This document shows positions 36,551 through 43,575 of a stretch of 43,575 bases of DNA, piece after piece. The DNA is from Gallionellales bacterium GWA2_55_18 (GTDB taxonomy: Bacteria > Pseudomonadota > Gammaproteobacteria > Burkholderiales > Gallionellaceae): positions 1-43,575 of the forward strand of contig MGWP01000046.1 of NCBI GenBank assembly GCA_001801055.1, given 5' to 3'. The notes below the pieces were generated by a model. The model saw only the letters and a list, made by a program, of their open reading frames with translations. It made no database searches and was not told the origin of the DNA. Every line of letters begins with the position of its first letter. The first letter of the stretch is position 1. Made by a program: the position numbers and the translations under genes.

Positions 36551-37534
36551 ATGGAGCCAAGCCTGCAATCGCTCATTGTGCGAGATAAAGCCACGCTTGA
36601 AGCTACGCTGTCTCTGGAATCCGGCGCGGCACGCATAGAGGTGCAATGTCTGCTGCAAGCGGTGTTGCAAGTAAACCGCGCCTACCTGCTCACCCATCCG
36701 GAACAGCCACTCACTTCAGAACAACAGGCACGCTATGCGGCATTGTTCGAACGGCGACTGCGCGGCGAACCTCTCGCCTACATCCTCGGCGAACGCGCAT
36801 TTTACGGGTTGAATTTCAGGGTGACGCCCGCGACGCTGATTCCGCGCGCCGATACGGAGTTGCTGGTTGAATTGGCGTTGGCGCGGATTCAACCACCCTC
36901 TCCCCCAGCACCTCTCCCTGTACCCGCAGGGGGCATCCCCGCCGCGAGCGGCAGCAAAGCTGCTCGCACTGGCGAGACGGGAGAAGGTGGCCGTCAGACC
37001 GGGAGAGGGAGCCTATTCCATGTGCTTGATCTCGGCACCGGTAGCGGAGCGATTGCGCTGTCCATCGCCCATGCGCGGCCTGACATCGAAGTGACGGCGG
37101 TGGATGCGTCGCAGGAGGCTCTGGAAGTTGCGCAGGAGAATGCGCGGCGTTTGAACATCGGCAATGCACGTTTGCGGCGCAGCGACTGGTTTGCGGCGCT
37201 GGCTGGCGAGCGCTTCGATCTGATCGTGTCCAACCCGCCGTATATCGCCGACGGCGACGCGCATCTGGCGCAGGGTGACCTGCGCTTTGAACCGCGTAGC
37301 GCGCTGGCTTCCGGCGCAGACGGCCTGGACGATATCCGCCGCATCGTTACGCAGGCACGGGAGTATCTCAATACCGGCGGCTGGCTGCTGCTGGAACACG
37401 GCTACGATCAGGCGGAGCGGGTGCGCGCGCTATTGCAGCAATCAGGGTTTGGCGGAGTATTCTCGGCGCGCGATCTGGCGGGAATCGAACGGGTGAGCGG
37501 AGGATCGTTAGGTTCGCTTGAGGAAAGCCAATAA
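36551..37534 (+). CDS. prmC: Peptide chain release factor N5-glutamine methyltransferase with in-frame insertion
   Basis: TPATLIPRADTELLVELAL, VLDLGTGSGAIALSIAHARPDIEVTAVDAS, FDLIVSNPPYI (NPPY). Confidence 0.96.
   Translation: MEPSLQSLIVRDKATLEATLSLESGAARIEVQCLLQAVLQVNRAYLLTHPEQPLTSEQQARYAALFERRLRGEPLAYILGERAFYGLNFRVTPATLIPRADTELLVELALARIQPPSPPAPLPVPAGGIPAASGSKAARTGETGEGGRQTGRGSLFHVLDLGTGSGAIALSIAHARPDIEVTAVDASQEALEVAQENARRLNIGNARLRRSDWFAALAGERFDLIVSNPPYIADGDAHLAQGDLRFEPRSALASGADGLDDIRRIVTQAREYLNTGGWLLLEHGYDQAERVRALLQQSGFGGVFSARDLAGIERVSGGSLGSLEESQ
36894..37011. repeat. In-frame C/G-rich palindromic repeat inside prmC
   Basis: ccctctcccccagcacctctccctgtacccgcaggggg...gacgggagaaggtggccgtcagaccgggagaggga; about 40 aa PSPPAPLPVPAGGIPAASGSKAARTGETGEGGRQTGRGS between TELLVELAL and VLDLGTGSG. 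Confidence 0.85.
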
Positions 37535-37572
37535 AGCTGTTAGTCTCCTTGCATCAAGTGGGGGTATAAAGT

Positions 37573-39345
37573 ATGCGTTTACGCAACACAATGTATCTCT
37601 GCTTCATCGGTGCGTTCCTCGCAGCCTGCGGAACCAGACCGATCCAACCTTCTGACAAGCATATCCAGCAGCAGCCCGCTCAAGCCATTTCCACGGGCAT
37701 CATCCCGCAAACCATCAAGCAAAGAATCGTATTGCCGCCGCCGACTCCGCCGCCGAAAGTCGAAATTTACAGTGTAGTCGTCACCAATGTTCCGGCGCAG
37801 GAAATTTTGTTTGCGCTGGCACGCGATGCCAAAATCAACTTGGACATCCACCCCGGCATTCAGGGCAGCGTCACGCTGAACGCCATCAACCAGACGCTGA
37901 CGCAAATCCTCACACGCATCTCCAGACAGATCGATATGCGCTACGAGCTGGACAACGGCAACCTGATCGTAATGCCGGACACGCCTTACCTGCGCAGTTA
38001 CAAGATCGACTATGTGAACATGGCGCGCGATTCGGAAAGCGCCATCGTTACCAGTGCGCAGGTGACTTCCACCATTGCCTCTTCCGGAGCGGGCAGCGGA
38101 ACAAACAATTCTTCGATCAGTATCAAAAACAGTTCCAAAAACCGCTTCTGGGAAACTTTGACCCAGAACGTCAAGGATATCCTGCGTGAAACCGACAAGA
38201 TTCTGCCCGAGGGTTCCAGTGAAACCTCGGTGCAGCAAGCCAGGATTGCCAGCAGTACCGGCATCGGGCATCAACCGGCAACAGGCAATAAGAAACCAGT
38301 GAACGCAGCCAGAGGTGGCATCGAGAACAGCCCCAATCCGGTCAGCATCGATGAAGGCGGAACCACGGTCACGCGGCACAGCACTTTTCGCGAAGCCGCT
38401 TCGGTGATTTCCAGCCCGGAAGCCGGTTTAATCACCGTGCGTGCCACCGCGCGGCAGCATGAAAAGATTCTGGAATTCATTGACCAGGTAATGAGCAATG
38501 CGCGCCGCCAAGTGATGATAGAGGCGACCATCGTTGAGGTGCGCCTGAGTGACCAGTACCAGCAAGGCATCAATTGGTCGGCATTGATCAAGGCGGGAGG
38601 CAAGCAGTTCAAGCTGGTGCAGCGCAGCGCGGGGTTGCCTACCGGAGTCGGCAATGGTGTGTTCGGCATTATCACCAACCCGACAGGAGCGACTATCGGC
38701 TCTCAGGTGTCGTTGCTGGAATCCTTCGGCAACGTGAAGGTGTTGTCCAGCCCGAAACTCAGCGTACTCAACAACCAGACGGCGATTATCAAAGTGGTGG
38801 ATAACCTCGTTTATTTCACCATCGCAGCCACCACGGTGACCAATCAGACCGGTTCGCAAACCAATTACACCAGTTCGCCGACCACCCTGCCGGTCGGATT
38901 CACCATGAGCGTCACGCCGCAGATCAGCGAAAATGACAGCGTGCTGTTCAACCTGAAGCCGGCCATTTCTCGGGTCACCAGCTATGTCAACGACCCCAAT
39001 CCGGATTTGGCGCGTGCCGGGGTGGTCAGCCGCATCCCGCAAACCCAGACGCGCGAAATGGAGTCGGTGCTCAAGATCGAAAACAACCAGATCGCCGTGA
39101 TGGGCGGGCTGATGCAGGACTCGATAAATAACCTCACCGATGCCGTGCCCGGCCTGTCCAATATTCCGCTTGCCGGTGAACTGTTCAAACAGCGCAACGA
39201 CAGCACCGAAAAAACCGAACTGGTGATCTTTCTGCGCCCGATGGTTATCAAGAATGCCAGCATAGATGGGGATTTCAGCGCGTACCGGGATGCGCTGCCG
39301 GATCAGGATTTTTTCAAGGAATCCGGTGCAGCGTCGCGCAACTAA
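37573..39345 (+). CDS. mshL: Type II/MSHA-type secretin MshL
   Basis: Lipobox LAAC; NVPAQEILFALARDAKINLDIHPGIQGSVTLNAINQTLTQIL; secretin domain VMIEATIVEVRLSDQYQQGINWS...VLSSPKLSVLNNQTAIIKV. Confidence 0.92.
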   Translation: MRLRNTMYLCFIGAFLAACGTRPIQPSDKHIQQQPAQAISTGIIPQTIKQRIVLPPPTPPPKVEIYSVVVTNVPAQEILFALARDAKINLDIHPGIQGSVTLNAINQTLTQILTRISRQIDMRYELDNGNLIVMPDTPYLRSYKIDYVNMARDSESAIVTSAQVTSTIASSGAGSGTNNSSISIKNSSKNRFWETLTQNVKDILRETDKILPEGSSETSVQQARIASSTGIGHQPATGNKKPVNAARGGIENSPNPVSIDEGGTTVTRHSTFREAASVISSPEAGLITVRATARQHEKILEFIDQVMSNARRQVMIEATIVEVRLSDQYQQGINWSALIKAGGKQFKLVQRSAGLPTGVGNGVFGIITNPTGATIGSQVSLLESFGNVKVLSSPKLSVLNNQTAIIKVVDNLVYFTIAATTVTNQTGSQTNYTSSPTTLPVGFTMSVTPQISENDSVLFNLKPAISRVTSYVNDPNPDLARAGVVSRIPQTQTREMESVLKIENNQIAVMGGLMQDSINNLTDAVPGLSNIPLAGELFKQRNDSTEKTELVIFLRPMVIKNASIDGDFSAYRDALPDQDFFKESGAASRN

Positions 39346-39396
39346 CTTGCAGAATGTTGCGCCGGTAACGGCAAGTATTGCTTTATTTTTCGCAAA

Positions 39397-40494
39397 ATGA
39401 GCCTGCTGCTGGATGCCCGCAGAAAGCAGCAAGCGCAAGGCGCTTGTGGTGCCGGGCTTGAACTCAGCCTTGAGGATCAGCCGAACCTGGCGGCAGCAGG
39501 ATCGGATATTCCGGCCATCAAAAATATTCGCGAGGCAGGGCAGAATCTGTTTGGCGTGAAATCGCTATCTTCACCAACTTTTCATACAGGTATCAATCAC
39601 AATCTGCTGCTTGTCTTATGCGGCACGATGGTGATGCTTGCCGCCGGTGCTGGTTATTATTGGTATATCGCTTCTGTGAGCAACACCCAGCCGCTGCATC
39701 CGGTCGCCAGTGCACCGGATCTGCGGATCATGTCCCATGCCGCAGCGGCAGAACCCGAAAAACGCAAACTCTTTGCCATGGAAACTGCCGTGACTCATTC
39801 TTCCGGCAGCACCCTGAAACCGCTATTGGTTGCAATCGCTCCGCTAGTCATAAATGATACGTTGTCCGTGCCCGTACCTCAGGAGAGCGCACGGATACGT
39901 ATTGAGCGGCAAAAAATCGGGCTTGTTGACCCATTGCTCGACAATGCTTATCTTGCCTATCGCAACGGCAATTTGGATGCGGCACAACAACTGTATCGGG
40001 AGATGCTTGGCAGGGATGCACGCAACACTGATGTCTTGCTGGGGCTGGCCGTCATCGCGCAACAGCACGGCGAAGATATGCTCGCATCGCAGTATTATTC
40101 CCGTGTTCTGGCGCTCGATCCGCGCAATGCGCTGGCGAATGCCGGAATGTCTGCTTTAACTGAGGGTGACGGCAATGAAAACCGTTTGGAAGTCCTGCTC
40201 GATGAACAGAAAGACTCGGCCATTTTGCATTTTGCGCTGGGCAACCGTTATGTGGAACAGTTGCGCTGGGCCGATGCGCAGCAAGCTTATTTCAACGCCT
40301 ATACGCTGGAACCCGGCAATGCCGAGTTTGCGTTCAATCTGGCAGTCAGCCTCGATCACCTCGGCCAGAATAAATTGGCCGCGCAATATTACCAACGCGC
40401 CTTGCATTTGGATCAAACTGGCAGCGATCAGGAGCGCGGTTCAAAATTCGACCATGCGCAAACCGAACAGCGTGTGCGCGAATTGACCCGCTAA
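39397..40494 (+). CDS. TPR-repeat protein with single TM (MshN-like)
   Basis: TM LLLVLCGTMVMLAAGAGYYWYI and C-terminal TPR repeats (LAYRNGNLDAAQQLYREMLGRDARNTDVLLGLAVIAQQHGE); follows mshL. Confidence 0.75.
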   Translation: MSLLLDARRKQQAQGACGAGLELSLEDQPNLAAAGSDIPAIKNIREAGQNLFGVKSLSSPTFHTGINHNLLLVLCGTMVMLAAGAGYYWYIASVSNTQPLHPVASAPDLRIMSHAAAAEPEKRKLFAMETAVTHSSGSTLKPLLVAIAPLVINDTLSVPVPQESARIRIERQKIGLVDPLLDNAYLAYRNGNLDAAQQLYREMLGRDARNTDVLLGLAVIAQQHGEDMLASQYYSRVLALDPRNALANAGMSALTEGDGNENRLEVLLDEQKDSAILHFALGNRYVEQLRWADAQQAYFNAYTLEPGNAEFAFNLAVSLDHLGQNKLAAQYYQRALHLDQTGSDQERGSKFDHAQTEQRVRELTR

Positions 40495-40570
40495 ACGTGA
40501 TGATGCAAAAGTCTGGTTCGCACCCATATGTTTCGGCCATTGAGTAACAATCAATGAGTCGGAGCGCGGT

Positions 40571-41854
40571 TCAACCATGCATGCGCACGATGCGGTCTCC
40601 CGCCAGCATGAGCCGGTCAGCCATGGAGAGCAGCAGGGTTTTTGTGAAACGCGATTCGCAGCCGGGGCTGAGTTTCTCCAGTGCCGGGAACGGCAGTTCG
40701 GCAACGATCACGTCCGAGAGCGCTTCCAGTGTGGCCTGCCGCCTTGTTCCGCGCTTGATATAGGCCATTTCCCCGAAGTATTCGCCAGCCTTGATGACGT
40801 TGAGCAGGCGGCCTTGCTTGGTGACTTTCATCTGCCCGGAGGCCAGGAAGTACATGCTCTGACCCGGATCGTCTTCCTGCAGGATGGCGGTTCTGGCCGG
40901 GAATTTTGTCCACACGCTTGCATTAACAATCTCCCAGATTTCCGGATCGGAAAATTCGTGCAACGTGTCGCTCGCGCGCAACGTATTGTATTTTTCGCTG
41001 TCAGAAATACCCTGCTGGTATTTGCTGAAACGGCCTATCTCGGCGATTTCGAGCGCAAGATCCGCCCAGTTGGGGTAGCGATCCTCAGGGTTCTTGGCGA
41101 TCATCCGCAGGATAATTCTGTCAAGCTCCGCAGGCAGTTCAGCCCGATGGGCGCTCGGTGGCACCGCATCCTTGTTGGTGATGGCATCGAATAATTCGAG
41201 CGTGTCCCGGCCATGAAACGGCAACACCCCGGTAAAGAGTTCATATGCCACGATCCCGAGCGAATACATGTCGCTGAGATAAGTCAGGCGACGGCCGCTG
41301 AAATGTTCCGGGGACATATAAACGGGAGTGCCGATGGTCACCTTCTGCGTGACTTGTGCATGGTAAAACACGGCTGAACCGAAGTCCGCGATTTTTACGT
41401 TGGTGCCAGATACGACCATGATGTTTGCGGGCTTGATATCCCGATGGATGATCCCGTAGCGGAACGCATAGTCGAGGGGGCCGCAGCATTTGAAGATGAT
41501 CTGGAGCGCGTCTCCGACCGGCAACAGCGTGTCTGGAAACGTGTAGCGCGCGAGGTTGCCTCCCGGCACGTATTCCATCACCACATACCCGGTATCTTCC
41601 GTCACGGAAGCTTCCAGGATAGCGACTATATGCGGGTGCGCCAACCGACCGGCGAGCGAGGCTTCGCTGAGGAATTGCTTGCGGCATCCTTCGTTGAATT
41701 CGGAATCGGTAAGCACATCCCGGTCGATCAGCTTTACCGCGACTTCACGTCCGGAAAATGTGTCCATGGCGTAGTAGACTTTGCCCGTTGCTCCTTCGCC
41801 GATTTGCCGGGTCAGATTATATTTGCCTAGCCTGTATGGTAATTGGACGGTCAT
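40571..41854 (-). CDS. Ser/Thr protein kinase with C-terminal cyclic nucleotide-binding domain
   Basis: IGEGATGKVYYAMD, IIHRDIKPANIMV, IADFGSAVF, GTPVYMSPE; cNMP fold ILQEDDPGQSMYFLASGQMKVTKQGR...GEYFGEMAYIKRGTRRQAT. Confidence 0.95.
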   Translation of the reverse strand: MTVQLPYRLGKYNLTRQIGEGATGKVYYAMDTFSGREVAVKLIDRDVLTDSEFNEGCRKQFLSEASLAGRLAHPHIVAILEASVTEDTGYVVMEYVPGGNLARYTFPDTLLPVGDALQIIFKCCGPLDYAFRYGIIHRDIKPANIMVVSGTNVKIADFGSAVFYHAQVTQKVTIGTPVYMSPEHFSGRRLTYLSDMYSLGIVAYELFTGVLPFHGRDTLELFDAITNKDAVPPSAHRAELPAELDRIILRMIAKNPEDRYPNWADLALEIAEIGRFSKYQQGISDSEKYNTLRASDTLHEFSDPEIWEIVNASVWTKFPARTAILQEDDPGQSMYFLASGQMKVTKQGRLLNVIKAGEYFGEMAYIKRGTRRQATLEALSDVIVAELPFPALEKLSPGCESRFTKTLLLSMADRLMLAGDRIVRMHG

Positions 41855-42066
41855 GGAATGCTTTCACTGTTGTCTTTTGGATAAATTAACATTTGCTTTG
41901 CAGTAACGCAATTTTGAATGCAATCCAGTCAAGTCGGGCGTCTTTGCATATATCTCACGCAAGCGAACAGCTGAATTCGAACGTCAAAGAATGGGATACC
42001 TGTAAACGATGGGATCATATGCAAAAGTTGAGGGGAGCAATGCCTGCCAATCAAGCTACCGTAAAT

Positions 42067-42384
42067 TTAATGAATCTGCCGTATGGGTTGTACCAGTACC
42101 CAGGGGCTGACTACTACCGCCCAAACTGATACATCGCCGACGAGCCATTCGCCAGCTTGCTCATCCGATACTTTGCCGAGTTTGCTTGCCGCTGCCCATT
42201 GCTGAATTTGCGCCACATTGTCTTCTGACATCTGGAATGCCACTTCGACCAAATCCAGGTCTGCTGAAACCGCCAATGCCGTGCCGTTGGCGAAGAACCG
42301 CTGCAATTCTTTCCATGCGATTTTCGAGGTTTCGAGGTTCAGCTTGGCGCGCAATATCTCGCTACGGTTTTCTGTTGCGGCCAT
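42067..42384 (-). CDS. DUF2288 family protein
   Basis: LRAKLNLETSKIAWKELQRFFANGTALAVSADLDLVEVAFQMSEDNVAQIQQW...VSPWVLVQ. Confidence 0.85.
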   Translation of the reverse strand: MAATENRSEILRAKLNLETSKIAWKELQRFFANGTALAVSADLDLVEVAFQMSEDNVAQIQQWAAASKLGKVSDEQAGEWLVGDVSVWAVVVSPWVLVQPIRQIH

Positions 42385-42385
42385 G

Positions 42386-43420
42386 TCAGCAACCTATTTT
42401 CCAGGTGATATTTTCTCCTGCACGCAACGGCACTAAACGATGCTCACCGAACGCGAGGCTGTCCGGCACTTGCCAGATTTCCTTGCGCAGCGTTATCTTG
42501 CCGGTGTTGCGCGGTAAACGGTAATAGTCGGCACCGTAAAAGCTGGCGAAGCCTTCCAGCTTGTCCAGTGCGCCGAGCTGTTCGAACGCTTCAGCATACA
42601 GCTCGATGGCGGCATGCGCAGTATAAATACCGGCACAGCCGCAGGCCGCCTCTTTGGTGTGCTGCGTGTGCGGTGCGCTGTCGGTGCCGAGAAAGAATTT
42701 CTGGCTGCCGCTACCGGCCGCCTTGCCCAGGGCTTCGCGATGTGTTTCGCGTTTCAGCACCGGCAGGCAGTAGTAATGCGGGCGCAGCCCGCCGCTGAAC
42801 AGCGCGTTGCGGTTATACAGCAGGTGATGTGCGGTGATGGTGGCCGCGATGTTGTCCGGTGCATCCGTCACAAACTGCACCGCATCGCGCGTGGTGATGT
42901 GTTCGAATACCACGCGCAATTGCGGCAGGTCGCGCAACAACGGAATCATCACGCGCTCGATAAACACCGCCTCGCGGTCGAATATGTCCACTGCCGGATC
43001 GGTGACTTCGCCATGCACCAGCAGCGGCATTCCGTTGCTCTGCATTTCTTCCAGTGCCGGATAGGCCTTGCGGATGTCTGTCACGCCCGCGTCGGAGTTG
43101 GTGGTCGCTCCCGCCGGATACAGTTTGACCGCATACACCGCGCCACTTGACTTGGCACGCTGAATCTCCTTTTTTGTGGTGTTGTCGGTGAGATACAACG
43201 TCATCAGTGGGCGGAACCTCGAACTTGGCGGCAACACTGCAAGGATACGTGTGCGGTAAGCTTGTGCCTGACTAGTAGTGGTAACTGGCGGCCTGAGATT
43301 GGGCATCACGATGGCGCGCCCGAATTGCCGCGCGGTATCCGGCAGTACCGACTGCATCAGCTCGCCGTCGCGCAAATGCAGGTGCCAGTCGTCGGGGCGG
43401 GTGATAGTGATTTGTTGCAT
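42386..43420 (-). CDS. pyrC: Dihydroorotase
   Basis: [67 protein letters not shown]. Confidence 0.97.
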   Translation of the reverse strand: MQQITITRPDDWHLHLRDGELMQSVLPDTARQFGRAIVMPNLRPPVTTTSQAQAYRTRILAVLPPSSRFRPLMTLYLTDNTTKKEIQRAKSSGAVYAVKLYPAGATTNSDAGVTDIRKAYPALEEMQSNGMPLLVHGEVTDPAVDIFDREAVFIERVMIPLLRDLPQLRVVFEHITTRDAVQFVTDAPDNIAATITAHHLLYNRNALFSGGLRPHYYCLPVLKRETHREALGKAAGSGSQKFFLGTDSAPHTQHTKEAACGCAGIYTAHAAIELYAEAFEQLGALDKLEGFASFYGADYYRLPRNTGKITLRKEIWQVPDSLAFGEHRLVPLRAGENITWKIGC

Positions 43421-43575
43421 GATAAAACTCCGTCTGGATGGATGGCGCAGATTGTAATTCAATGGCCGCCATGTTGCGGCAGCGTTAATCGTGAAACATG
43501 GCGCAACAGAATTAGGGAAATACTGAACAAGTCCCGAAACCAATCATGAATTGAGCTGTCGTAGAGGCGTTCAAT

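Noticed and set aside
38428-39438. 336-aa antisense ORF opposite mshL
   Set aside because: Shadow ORF; secretin is clearly encoded on the other strand.

Overview
The 43.6 kb window looks chromosomal and betaproteobacterial; the genus cannot be fixed from sequence alone. About 38 genes are supportable. Housekeeping genes include cysM, folE2, apbC/mrp, sodB, fdxA, hemA, prfA, prmC and pyrC. There is a liv-type ABC transporter cluster with its binding-protein gene separated from it, an AddAB-type helicase-nuclease pair, and an MSHA-type secretin. Signalling genes include a class III cyclase fused to PilZ and three proteins with cyclic-nucleotide-binding domains. No rRNA, tRNA or CRISPR array was recognised. 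The standout is a complete retron at about 28.09-30.15 kb (- strand). It has a candidate msr-msd RNA with a 63-nt msd hairpin, a St85/Ec86-type effector (NDT-like fold plus C-terminal helical/winged-helix region), and a retron RT with YADD. The RT ends 5 nt upstream of the addB-like gene, so retron and addAB appear to form one co-directional unit. The second main signal is dispersed palindromic repeats. One C/G-rich family (CCCTCTCCC...GGGAGAGGG) is inserted in frame inside addA (3 times), addB and prmC and also occurs between genes. Two MITE-like families and a terminator-plus-palindrome composite element also recur.
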